This document shows, piece by piece, positions 11,720 through 25,300 of a stretch of 64,000 nt of DNA. Source of the stretch: Larus michahellis (Eukaryota > Chordata > Aves > Charadriiformes > Laridae); assembly GCF_964199755.1 (NCBI RefSeq), contig NC_133906.1:17705378-17769377 (forward strand), in the 5' to 3' direction. How positions within the stretch are numbered: position 1 is the first letter of the stretch; every line of letters begins with the position of its first letter. The position numbers and the translations under genes are program-made. The notes under the pieces were generated by a model, which ran no database searches, was not told the origin of the DNA, and saw only the letters and a program-made list of their open reading frames with translations.

Positions 11720-14700
11720 ACCATTTATCCAAACTTCCCAATTCTTGTAAAGTGCTTGGAAAATTATGTAACAACTTTTAACAGACAAAAATATTTTGTA
11801 AAATACTAATTATTTCATAATCCCACATGAAACTCCAGAACTGGTAAATAACCCTGAATTCATTAACAGGTAGGAATACTTTAGAGAATGTTCCTGGACA
11901 CATACTCAACGGTCACAAGTTGAACTTCCTATAAAAGTTAGCCAAGCAACTACTTCCCTTTCCCCAAATGGTCTCTATTAGCACAGTTTATATCACCGAG
12001 CACTACAACTTCAGGAGCTGCTCAGGTAAGCATCCTAGCTTGTTTCTTTTCTTATTTTAAAAACTTTGTTCCAAGAAAGTAAAGCTTTTAGAGGCATTGA
12101 TGTGATGTTGCTCAGTTCTGTTCCCAACAGAAGACCACTTAAAGATTGTCTCTAAAATCCACGTGGTTTTTTAAGGCTGGCACAAAAATCTGGTATTGAC
12201 AGCGCCTGCTGGGAAGGTGACACCTTGTGAGCTATTTGTTTTTTCCCAGGTAGCTTCATAACATGATATATGCTCTCAGTGTGTCCTTGCTGTATGTTAG
12301 ATGCTGCTCTGTGAATAAAGTAGTGCCGTGGTGTCACCTAGTGGGAAGTTCTGCTTGCTACCTCTCTTTTTACAGTACCAACAAATAACATGTTAAATAA
12401 CAAAAAGGAATATCATTGTGTTCTTTTTACCTCCTTTCTGATATTCCATATTCCAGTTCACTATGCTGCTATTAAAAGGTCGGGTATTTTTCCTAAAAAG
12501 CAGGCAATAGTTCAGAGTAGAACAATACTACATTTTTCCTCAGGCTGTCATTTAATATATATCTTTTGAATATTTGGTCTTAACTGGCTGATTTAAATAT
12601 ATACTGAATTCTGTTGCTGATCTTTTGATTCCATGCCAATATCTTAATGCAAGTTTCTCTTCAATATTCGACTCTATCTTTTCCTTAATTTACTACAGTG
12701 ACACCCATTTCCACCTAATACTATTTCCATTTCCTCTCAGGGACTCTAATGACCTTTGAAATGAGTTTCAAACAGCTGATTCTTTCAGTAGTAATGAGAA
12801 TTTTTTTCAAGGATGGCACTAGCTGGTACATTGGGATCAGGGAGCATAAAGATGTGGTTGTTGGGGTTTTTTTAAATGCTAATGATTTCTTTCACTCTAC
12901 AGGTGAGATGACACAATTGGAAATAATCCTTTTTTTAAAAAAAAGAAATCATGCTTTGATTAGAAGTGAATGGAAAGGATGTTAGCTAATTAGCTGCACT
13001 AGAGGTAGAACAACAGCTAAAACTGTTGCCTCTAATAACTTAATCACTGTTATAATGAGGGAATTTATTCACTGCTGTGGAATTTTTTGAGGGGTTGGTT
13101 TTGGTGTGAGGGGGGTTTTTTATGACTTCCTAAAGCAAAGATGTTATCATTTCCTAATACTGTTTTTGCTCAAATGACATTCACTTATCCCAGTCCAGAA
13201 GGGGAAGAATGATTTAGTGGTTTGAGGAATGGGGAGAGAGGGAATAGTACAACATAAGCAACGACCCTTTTACTGGTATTTGATGCTGCTGGAAGATGAC
13301 TTTTGTTAGTGGCACTACATACATGTATAGCTTATTGCCATCATGGTAGCACAAAGTGGTTGCTCACAACTTGGTGGATCCAGCTGTACTCAGCAAACAC
13401 TGAATTCTTCTTGCTAAATACTGTGATTTGTATTGCTCTGTGAATTTTCTATAACATGCTGTTAAACACACAACAGACCAGGGTCGGGTTTTTTTATGTT
13501 ATTCCAACTACAGCTACGCTTGGTATTTATTACTACTAGCCTTTTAAAGGTCAAAAAAATTGACTACTCCATTTGAAATGTGATCTATGTTTTGCTGATT
13601 GAAGATGTTATAGAAATGTAATATAATTGACAGCTAATCATGAAAGTTCACCCTTTAGCATACAGTGGCATTTTTGATTATTTTAAATATTTAAAGTGAT
13701 TCACTTGAAATGTTAAATGGCAAAAGAGTTTATTAAAACATTAGCCCAAAAAATGTGAGATAGAGGAATTAACCAAATAAACTGTCTTGCTAAGTACCAT
13801 TGCCTGAAAATTAATATTCCTTTCAACGTCACTGAACACAAATAATATAGCTTCTCCTATTCTAAAATTAACTATCTTCCATTTGGCTAGCCAGACTTTT
13901 GTCTTAAATGCAATTTCCTGATTAGAATAGGAATCCTTCAGGAATAATCTTTGAATTCAACATTATTTAAATATTTCAAATGTGATTTTTATTTTTTCCA
14001 CTCTTTTAAGAAGACAGAGGAGGGAAGGGACGGTAAAACCAAACAAGGCCATGCAAGATCTGCATGAAAAAGGAACTGAATTTCACATAGCTCAGACAGA
14101 TTCAAAATGATACTTTTTCTTTAGAAGCATCTTGTTTATTTCTATCGTTAGAAAAAGCAAAAAGTAGTGAGTCACTTAGTTCCCTGATTAACTTTTCAGT
14201 GAGCTCTAACATTTTTAAGTCTCAAAAATTCTGTTTTTGTGATTACACAGAATTGACGTTTATGTAGTTTAGCAGATCTAGACAAGTCACATAATAGTCT
14301 TTCAAAAGAAAACACTGTTCATCTTCACATGAGTAGCAAGAGCTGGACTAATGATCTGTAAAGAGACTACAGTGGTGGAATATCATAATTTGCAGAAGAC
14401 AGAGATAAAAATAAGCCCAGTCTCAAAACTAAAACTGAACAGTGTTATTCATGCATAGTGCCCCTCCTTGATAAATCTGTGAATCGAAACCAAAGTAACA
14501 TCACTTCCCCCTCCTCCCCCTTTTTTTTTTCCTGTGCTTAAAGCTGTGTCCTGTATAAACTACATCCTCCTTGGCTGCCCCAAATGACTCCTTAGGAAAT
14601 TGTACTTTGTAAAAAAACCAAACCTCTTTAACTTAGGGCTCACTTACAATATTACAAGACTTGCTTGCTTTAAAATAAGTAGTGGTGTAAGGAAGGAGGG

Positions 14701-16394
14701 CATTTAATGCATTCAGTGGCTGACTTCATAACATTGAAGTCATTTTGACCAAATAGTAATAACTGAAGTACAATTAAATCATATGGCTGTGTAACAAGAA
14801 AATTTTAGTAAATTTCTTATGCACAGTATAAAGTTTCCTATTTGATCTCAGCAGACACCTGGAATAAAATAATAAAATGTTTCTTTAATAGTAACATAAG
14901 CAAAGATGATCACAGACTATGTGGTACTTTCACTTACAATTTCCTTCTTTGTAAAAATATTAAGGCTGTAAAGGGGAGTCTGATGCAACATTACCTTATG
15001 GGAGCAACACACTGAGAGGGAAACAGGAGTCTTGGTTTGCTCTTATTTTCTCAGTCAACAAATTTTTATGCCCTATTCTTCAAATGTATTGAAAAAGAAA
15101 AGTTATTTCGATGCTTAGCATTCTGCTTTACATCTCTAGCCAATATTGCCTTGAATCTAATATTGGGTGGATAGTAAAAGGCAGAAAATCAATGTCAATT
15201 CTTTGACTTACTCAAGTCAAACAGAGGTATATTCATATAGTCAACTACAAGATAGCAACATACAAAGCTATTAGATACTTTGCCCTTATAAACACAGCCA
15301 AATACTGCTGGAGTCCACAAGGTGGAGTAAACTTATCTGTATAACCTTTTAGCAAAAGTAGCTTAAAGCCTATGATTAGCTCATATGAATCATGGTTGAA
15401 TAAGAGGCTGCTGACTTCTGAATTCTAAAAAAAAAATACAAGAGTTTCCTGTGCTTTTGTGGAACAAAAGTTGTTAAATTTTCAGTGCCTGAGAAGCCAA
15501 GACGGCAGAATCAATCTTAAAGTAGCTTATAGTAGAAGAACAAATAAGATACAGACAAGAAAATGTATTTTGCTGCAAGACTACTGAAACTGATCTTCAA
15601 CTCTCCTATTCCCTCCTCCTTCTCACATTTCTTAACAAAAAATCCCTTTCCTCTATAGAGCAAAAAGGCTAATATGCAGCATCTACTATCTCATGACTAA
15701 ATGAGTGATGTATCTCAAGCACATACAGTTGCTGGATGGAAAAAAGGATAATAAGCCATGCATCAGTAGGCTACATCAATATTTCAGACACCCAGTAAGG
15801 TAAAATATTCATACTCAGGTAATTTCAGTTCCCCTGCACGATAAATCTTTTCTACCAAACACAGCCCAAACACATTAATGAAGTAGCCTTACTTGACTAC
15901 AGTTATTTTGTAACATCAGTGATGCGAGCAAGCGCGATTCACAACACTGAACCTGTTGTACCCATCCACCATTCTAATGAAGTTGCGATGACTCAAATTA
16001 TAGGCAGAGTAATAAAGATGTCTTTAAGTTGTCACGACTTAACTGCATAAATCTGGGATGTCAAAAGATACTATAAAATTTCTAATTGAAAATGAGTTTG
16101 GAAAGACAGGTAGTAATAAAAACCTGTAAAGTGTATTTTTGTTACTTTCACAACTTGTTTCAAAGTAAACTCTGTCTTTGTCTTTCACTACTCCCCGAGT
16201 CTTTAACTCAGAACATCAAGCAAACTGTTCAGTTCTGGAAAGGCTTGTCTTATAGTCCTGCTTATGCATGCAGCTGCTTTAAAATGGTTCGGTGGCTCTA
16301 CGGCACCTGCCTTCCAACCGGCGGCAGGCAGGGCGGCAGGGCGTGGGGCTGCCGATTCGATTGCTCATGACTAGTGTCATATGACACGTTAAAG
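11720..16394. other. Gene-free interval ending in the RUFY1 upstream region
   Basis: No supported coding exon before the RUFY1 start. The last 120 bases (about 16,280-16,394) turn GC-rich, with CCGGCGGCAGGCAGGGCGGC and no TATA box close to the start. This probably holds the promoter and 5' UTR of the long RUFY1 transcript. The island is small compared with those at 19.5, 43 and 51 kb. Confidence 0.5.
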
Positions 16395-19300
16395 ATGGCT
16401 GAAGGGGAGAGTTGCACCGCATCTGCCGCGGAAATAAAAGAAGACTTTGAGATTATTGACAAAAAACAGATTCCTAATACGACTGAGCTAAAAAACGAGG
16501 AAAAAGAGAAAACGGAGGAAGCGAGGTGGTCGGCTCCTATCTTGTCGCTGGCCAGGAAAGCCTCGGAGAACTTGGCGCTGAGCTACGGCAACGCTCTGAA
16601 GTCTGCATCTTTGGTAGGATTCATATCCAAACCAGTCAGCAATGACAGCACAGCAAAAACAAGTATGGTTATGTTTATTTAGTAAACTTGCTTTTATGGT
16701 GCGCAAATAAGTTTGCTCCCATAAGTGCTGTTGATTAGTGTCAGTGATGCATGGTTAATACCTTGAATTTATTTTAGAAAATCTGATGCTGCAGGTTTGT
16801 TTTTTTTATTTAAGCAAAATTATAAAAACAACACAGATGTAGAACTTCACAAAATTTATTGTAATCAGAAGAATCCTAAACTCTTAATATATTTGGGGAA
16901 ATTGACTTTAGTTTTATGCAGTAAGCTTTTTACTTGATTCCTTTTCTCCCCCTCCCTTGGAGTTCACCTCAGCAGCAGTCTGACTGCACTCCTAAGTGAT
17001 TTAGTCAATTCGTTATCCGTCCTCAGTGTGCTGGTTCAGTGAAGGAACTGTACTGTGCTTCTCATGTAGCTTTCAGGTCAGAAAGTGGACAAGTGAACTA
17101 AGATACAGATTTGTTATAAATTACTTTTTAACTGCCAAAAAAATGCCTTCTATTTAACCACAGCTTGCTTTATTAAACAGCTCTACTGATGGATATAGCA
17201 ACCATACGTATTTATGGAACAGGCTTCTTAGAACTGAATTAAAAAGCCTTTAGTTGAATTCATATGGAAATTAAATCTCAGTGATATCTATAACATGGAA
17301 ACAAGAGCATTCAAATATAGCAATAATTGGGCCTGGAGTCTTGTACCCCAGGCTGTCAGGCTAGCGCTCAGTGGTTTCAGAGCAATGGAGCTCAGTTTTG
17401 CCAACTGGTGCTGACCTTTTTGATTTTGATATTAATTACTCAAGTTGGAGTTGTGTGGGGATGAATTGTGACCACATAGCGAAATAAGTACTGATGATGA
17501 ACTTTTTTATTTTTTTGTAAAAATTCCTCAATGTTGCATAGTCACAGTTTAAGATTAATTCTGTCCTGATAAAAAATAGATTCTTGTCTTTCCCTGCATT
17601 TCTAAGTCTCACACCAAACTTCTCACAGATTTGTTTCCTGGATGCCCACCCTGAGCACCTGGGATCTAAGCTGACGAAGGGCAGGATATCCCATTTTCTT
17701 CAGTTGCATTTGGAATAATGCTGGGAATAGATGTAAATCAAAACAACATATAGCATTTGGCAACAGGTGGGGAATAAAACGTTCTCTTGCCTGAAATGGA
17801 GGTCCCACACTTCATGGAACTTTTACCATAATCTATCAGGTTCTTATCTGTAAAGTAAGGGGATACAGTGCTACCTCCCCAAATTGTTCAAAGTATTTGG
17901 ATAATATGTTGATGAGTTTTATGGAAAATTCTGTAAGAAAATCTGTTCATAACTTAGATATGAAACGTGAACAGGTAATAGATCACCTGTTCTACCTATT
18001 CATTATTACCTTTGACCAAGCACTGTAAATTCAATTTAAAGCATGTATTTTTAAGAAATAAGCTGAGGCCTGCAAGGCCACTTGTGGAAAGCTAGGAACT
18101 TGTTCCCTGATGCCATCTTTTTTGAGAGACTTTGTAACCTCTGCGTGCTACTTCAGATCTGTTGATAGCATGTAACCTGTGCTGCACACTGTGCAGTCAG
18201 CTGGACATACAGAAAGAGACATCATAAAACCAGTGCTTGCCATTGAAGAAAATATGACCTACCTGGCTGAGAAAGCAGGGAGCTACAAATCTAAAGAATA
18301 CAAATCAAGAGAGACTTGCAGTCTTAAAGACCACGAGATGGAGAATTGTTAGCTTTTCTTCATTCTTCCGTGTTTTCTGACTTCAAAGTGTGCTGAATAA
18401 TTACAGTAAACAAAGCATGGGGCTTCAAAAATATGTTAAAACAAATCTGTTTAACTGAATGATGTGAGACTCTGTGACTACATTCTTAAAGATTGCAGCA
18501 TAATGTCTGTGATCTTTTGCACTTAGGTAACCTGATTCCTAATCTTTGAGGCTTGGCTTTGGTAATGTGTCTAATAACCTGTCTTATTTTGCATGTACCA
18601 GCTTGCAAAATATGTACTTGACTCTGTAAATTTGCAACAGTCTAAAAAATATTGTTCAAGTAATTATTTAACTTATTAAGACACTATTTAGTGTTCATAA
18701 AGAACATTTAATTCACAGTATTTTTTTTTTTTGAAGTCTTGTGGATAATACGTGCATCTTGAGCAAGGCTTACAAGCAAAATATTGCTGATAAAGTAAAA
18801 ATTCAAATTCAGTAAACCCTCAAAATAAGTTGATGAGTTTCTACTGAAACACTCCAATACTTAAACTCAGATTTTCTGTTCCTGATGTATAACGTGACAA
18901 TATTGACATCAAAATTTAAAATATTACAGCCCTTTTAATCCTCAATCTTGTCTCAAGACATTATATGCAATTTTGAGGCATCCACTACATTCACTATAGC
19001 CACTGATACAAAAGGCTACTGAGAAGACAGGACTTTGTGTGTGCTTTGTGATTAAGATCTGTTTGATTAGAATGACTCCCTCCTTTCACTCTTCTGGGGT
19101 TTTCCTCATTTTTAATCCTAAATCAACTTTATGTGCACAAAAAGGAAGGTAATAATGAAAAATAGTACCCAAAGAGACTTCTGCATGGTGTTAGGAATAG
19201 TGTTAACGATCTTGCAGGGGCTCTACCTGTTTGACTTGATCTTCTGCAACTGCTGTTTCTGCAAGGGAGTCTGACCATTTGATCCACAGGTGACAGGATT

Positions 19301-22300
19301 CTCCTAATGCAACAGCGTTGGCTCAGAAGGTAGTTTAGGTGGCCACCGGCCTGCTGTTGGCAGCCCCTGTCAAGAACCTGTTGCTGACTGAAGGAAAACT
19401 GGCAGCCAGCAGCCTGTTTCTGTCACGCCCTCCTTCAGGTTTACAGGAGGAGGGCCCGTCCCGCCGTGCCGGTGAGGAGCAGCGATAAGGCCTGGCGGGA
19501 TGGCTGAGGGGCGGTGCTGCCATGGCCACGCAGCACAAACCCTTTCCAAAATGGCGCTGGGCGCGGCCCGCCGTTGCCACGCGCGCTCTCGCGAGAGCTC
19601 GCCGGGGGCGGTGGGGGGTGCGCGTGCTGTCGCCGCGGTAACGCGGGAGGGGGGGTCGCCTCGCCTCGGCCCAGGTAGGGCCCCGCCGCCCGCTGAGGCG
19701 GCGCTAGGCCCCGGGGTGGGGTGGGGGGGGCGGTTTATCTGCCGTGTCCCCCCAGGGGACGGCAGGTGCTGGGAGCGGCAGGGCCGGGGCAGCGGCCCCG
19801 CTCCCCCCGGTGTCAGTTCTGGATGCGCGCGTTGGGTGGGATTCACCCGGGCTGTGTCCTGTACCCAGCTCTTCTCAAGCAGCAAGATGGAGACCGAGAC
19901 GGGCAGGCACCGCTCCTGCCAGCGCTGTGCCGGGTCGGGAGGAGCGCGTTTCTAAAAACAGCTTTTCTCTCTCCAGCCGTGTCCCCTCGCCCAGGTGCGC
20001 GGTGCCACGCCATGGAGGAGCGCGCCAATCTCATGAACATGATGAAGCTCAGCATCAAAATCCTGATCCAGTCGGCCCTGAGCCTGGGCCGCACGCTGGA
20101 CTCCGACTTCCCTCCGTTGCAGCAGTTCTTCGTGGTGCTGGAGCACTGCCTCAAGCATGGCCTGAAAGGTGGGCACCCGCTCCCCTGTGGGGGGTCCGGC
20201 CGCCACGCTGAGGAGAGGACGATGAATGAGTCCGTGTCGTGTCTTGCCATGTCTCTAGTTTGACATTAATCGCACACGCTGTATGATGCTAATCAATATT
20301 ACAGATACAACTGTGTGGTAACCTTCTGATATACCCCGTATTTTGTGCCTCCTAAACTGTCAAGGTATTTTTAAATGCCTCCTTTTTGTTGACATATTAA
20401 GAGCTGGTAAGACAAAGTAAAACACAGACTAAAATTTGTAGTTCTGGAGTTGGAAGCTTGTTGCTTTTCCTCACAAACTTTCCTGTATACTCCTTTTAGT
20501 GAAGAAGACTTTTATTGGACAGAACAAATCATTTTTTGGTCCTTTGGAGCTAGTGGAAAAACTTTGTCCTGAAGCATCAGATATAGCAACTAGTGTTAAA
20601 AATCTGCCAGAGTTGAAGTAAGTCGTTTGTTGGGGATGATGCATTTCACTTGTGCCGCTGGGAAAAAGAATCCTTCGTGTAGTCTCTCGCCTTCCTTAAT
20701 GAGATCTTGTTCCCAAAGAGAAAAATATGTAGGAGGCGTTGACTTCTCCAAGAGATAAGGAGGACATGTCAAAATACTCTGTGCTTCTGATTCAAACAAT
20801 GCTGTCAGATTAAAAAACAGCATTTGGGAATTTCTATAAGCTTGCTAAAAATAACTGTAGAGTCTTCACATACTTTCTTTCCTCTTCTTTCTGTCACTTT
20901 ATGTCTTTGCCTAATTTTGTGCATGTGCTAGTAGTATTTCATTTATATAATTCAGGATGATGAAAAGATACTAGTTTTAATGCTAGTAGTTGGGTTGTGG
21001 TGGTAGTTGACGATATGTACGTCTTTCTCAGTTAGGAAGAAGCAATGGGATTTACCCAAATGCTTCTGTGTTCTGGAGAGAACACTTTGTAAAGAGAGAG
21101 TTTTGAGTTGCATAAATCTAGTTAATAAACAATTTTGGCTTTATCAAAACATACAACTTCTCATTTTAGGACTGCCATAGGAAGAGGAAGGGCTTGGCTT
21201 TATCTAGCACTCATGCAAAAGAAACTGGCGGATTATCTCAAAGTACTCTTGGACCATAAGCATCTATTAAGGTAACCGTACAGACATACGTAGATTGTAT
21301 TCACTGAATCGCTGCAACCTTGCATTGCTGTAGTAAGAGGTTGTTAATTGACTAGTTTAACTTTAAGCTTTTTCTTGCAATCCGCAGAGGAGCAAGTTGT
21401 TCATTGTTTTTGCAATGAACCTGCAGAGGAGCGAGTAGAGTATTTCCTGCAAGAGTTCCGTATCTTCCACCTTGTGCAATAAATTAGCAAAGAGGGAGCT
21501 TTATAAGGACTACGTTACTATTTATATGATTTCAGTGATGTAAGCACCATTATAATTATTATGATGTGCAGTGATGCCTTATCATATTTCTTTTAGTGAA
21601 TTTTACGAACCTGATGCATTGATGATGGAGGAGGAAGGAGCAGTCATTGTGGGTCTGCTAGTTGGACTGAATGTTATTGATGCAAACCTTTGCTTGAAAG
21701 GAGAAGACTTGGACTCGCAGGTGAAGATTAAAACTTAAATAAGATCAGTCTGCATAAGATTCTAGTAGAATTAAGCGCGTCCATAAATACTTTACTGAGA
21801 TGGGTCCAGAATTCTTAAATGTGCTATGCAGCCATGGTTTGCCATTGTTTTCGTAAATGGGCATTTGATTGTCTTATGGCAAATCAAAAATTGGATGAAC
21901 TAAACTAATTACAAGAGATATGTTATCAAGATCAATTTCCTAGGGACTTACGGGAGCTTTTGTTTTGAGAGGGAACAGTGGTTTCCTTTTGGCTTTGGTG
22001 TGTGTGTGCACGTGATGTCACATACCTCTGCTGCTTTAATGAAACAGCCCAGGAGGATAAGGAATGTTTTGAGGTATTTGTGGTCCAAACAAATAAATCC
22101 CTTACATTAATCTGTGCTTAACCTATTGTGAGTATTTTATAATTTGAGACCATGTCCTCTTTCAGACAATCTGTTTTACTTTTGAATTAGGTAACCTTTG
22201 ACAAAATGGGTCAATAGCATCACAGAAGTCTAACTCTCTTTCTAAGCTGTAAATTAAAAATATATGTTGCTGTAATTTTATTCTTATTAACCTTTTTGTT

Positions 22301-25300
22301 CTTTAAAAGATAATGTTGCAGAAAATAATGTTGACATTATCCTGCCTGTTCTACAAATTGTGAACATGGCTAACTATTAATGTCTTTATAAGAACTCAAA
22401 GAATTACTTTAATGTCCTCTCTCCATAAGATACTGTGTTTGGTTTTAGAAAGCATGATTTAAGTGGTTTTGTTGTCGGTTTGTTTTGGGGGTTTTTTTGG
22501 AGGGGGGAGAGGAGATGGGCAGGGGGGCATCTTTTTAAGTAGCAGTTTATGGAAATGCTGTCAAAACTGATAACTGCTAGAAACTGAGCACACTGAATAT
22601 GGTTATTTTCATGCTTTTAACAACACTAGTTTGTATGTTTGCTTCAGCTAGGAAGAATACAGGTATTACCTGTCCTTCTAAACTTAAACTTCAGATGTTT
22701 ACCTTTTTCCAAATATAAAGTAATGCCTGCTGCTACACAGACTTGCAATGTGGAGGTGTTAATGTCTTAAATATATTTTTCAGGTTGGAGTGATTGATTT
22801 TTCCTTGTACCTTAAGGAAACGCAGGACAGTGATGGCAAACAGTATGTATGGTGAATTAGTGATTCTAAATTGTTACGTTTTTTGTAGAACAAACCTGGC
22901 AGGCAGTCTGTGGGAGCACATGAGTGATAGAGATCTTCAACTCTTTTAATCATCCAAAAATGAGAATCCAAAATAGATTTTGTTAGCTAAAAAATACTAA
23001 CTTTCTAAAGTTGAGTTTGTGGTGGTTTTCACAGCAACACAGTGTGGAGAGTGTGTCTTGAGCTTGGACCGAATGAAAAGCACCCAAAATTTTAGGTTGT
23101 GTTTTTATTGGGTTTTAGAAGACATGATCTGCCAGGTCACCCACTGCTAAATCACTGCTTTGTTTCCAAGCACCGTTTCAGGAACGCGCTCAATTAACTA
23201 GCTGCCTTTGTGGGAGAGATCAGTTATAGAGGAAAAACATACTTTTGGGTGAAATGTTGGGTGAATTAGAGACTGCAACTGTTAGCATCCCTGTATCTAG
23301 AACACCCATAGTGAATTGAGGGAACTTAATAGTTTGTGTGCTTCCTGCACTTCAGCACACTTTACTGTTTAGCTGCTGAGGAGAAACAGCTGAAGAGCTG
23401 CTTTGTCTCCCTAGTGCTTCCAGTTGAGCTCAGGCACAAGTATTTTTATAAGAAAAAGAGAAAAGGTTTCAATGCAGTTTGCAAGTCTATGCTGAAAACT
23501 GTAGTAGAAGCAAACACTCTAGAATGAAGGAGTTCTTCTCAGTCAATACATTCTCTCTTTCACAACTAGAGATGGAGGGATTACAGCTGTCCTTGACCAG
23601 AAACATTATGTGGAAGAACTTAACCGACATCTAAGGTGGGATTTTTATCTATTCTAATGTACAAATACTTGTCCTGTTTAGCTTTTCTAGTATGGCTTTG
23701 AATGTCTCGGCTGTCAGTCTTGGAGATTTTTGCCTGATACTGGTATTCCTTTTCTGATTATTTCTCAAAATCTTAGTTTTGTTTTGTAATCTTACTCTTC
23801 TGATGGCATTTGCAATGCGGAAAATGAGTCTGTGTAATAATAGTTGAATTTTTGAGACTTTTGGAGCTACTCTTTCAAGAGAAAACTATTGCAAGTGCAT
23901 CTGGAAATTCATTCTTTAGAGGAAGAGTCTCTATTCTTCCCCCATAGGTTGCTCAGTGGGAGGAGCCGGTGCCACTTACCCTCTTGAACATCAGAGGGAT
24001 ATTAAGACTGCAAAAGCTAAGCCAGAACAGGGCTGCCAACTAATACAGTAGGCTGTCAACTGTAGGGAAGTGCATGATCCTCTCAGGGCTTAATAGGGAC
24101 AGTTGTCCTTCCTCTGAGTTCTTTGCCAGCTCACTGAAGTGTTTCGTTGTTCACAAATGCAAGGTGGTTAAAGTATGATTGAGGATAGGAATAAATGCTG
24201 AACACTGGCACTTCTTTTATTGTTTTTATGCATCTCTTTTCCTTGCTGCAGTTGCACGGTTGCAGATCTTCAGAACAAAATAGACTGTTTGGAAAAGACC
24301 AATTCAAAACTCCAGGAAGAGGTTTGTGTCTGGTCTCTTAAATATTTCTCGTAGCTCTTTTCTATCAGGCAAAACTCCCTAAGAACATATCTTAGGACCA
24401 AAAATATTTGAGTTGATACTAGTGAAATGTGGGGAATTGGTAGGACTGACATGAGTTGGCACATGGGGAAAGCTCTGTGGAAAGCTTCCACGTTATGTTA
24501 TTTGTTAGAATGCTTTTGGGCACCAATTTGTTAGATGTGTTTCCTTAATCAATTTTTTTGTCTTGCAACGGTGTCTTCACCCAAAAGTAATCATACCACC
24601 ACTGTAATGAACATGATTTGTCCCTCTTCCTTCTCCCCATACACATGTATTTTTCATGTGAGTTAAACAGAACTTGTAAAAAGAGAAGGAAAAGAAGCAC
24701 ATTTCAATTAGGAAATCTTTCCTAGCAGGGAACTGAAATAAAATCCAGCAGCATACATAATAATGGTGGGTTTGGTTTTGGTGGTGTGGTGGGTTTATAT
24801 ATATATATGTGCGTCTATATTTATATGTATATAGTTCAGGGTGTATCTTTGTAGTCCGATTTTTCAATACTTTTTGGGGTATCTTGACTTGAAACTGCCA
24901 TAAAGTTCCACGAGTGAATGTCAACCCTGACTTGCTGTATGACTCTTAGTTCATACCAGAAGGAACACCACAGATCACAGATCTGTGGTGGATTTTAGCC
25001 TTTTAGACTAGGATGCATTTCTTTGCACGGTTAATATTTAAAAATAACTGATGAGGGTGTGAAGCAGAAGTCAAGTGAACAAACATTGGTGGACTTATTA
25101 ATCGAGGCTGTACAGTGAGTGTGGCTGCAAAAGGGTCAAGCAGCTTCTGGGGACAATGAAAGGAACAAAAGGGGAAGTGAGCAGCGCACCTGCTACAAAG
25201 GCTGAGCTACTAACTTCAGAATACCTCCAGATGTTGCATGCTTGTACAGTGATTAAATATAGATATGTTCTCTTTGTAAACAGCTTGCAGCAGCAACTGA

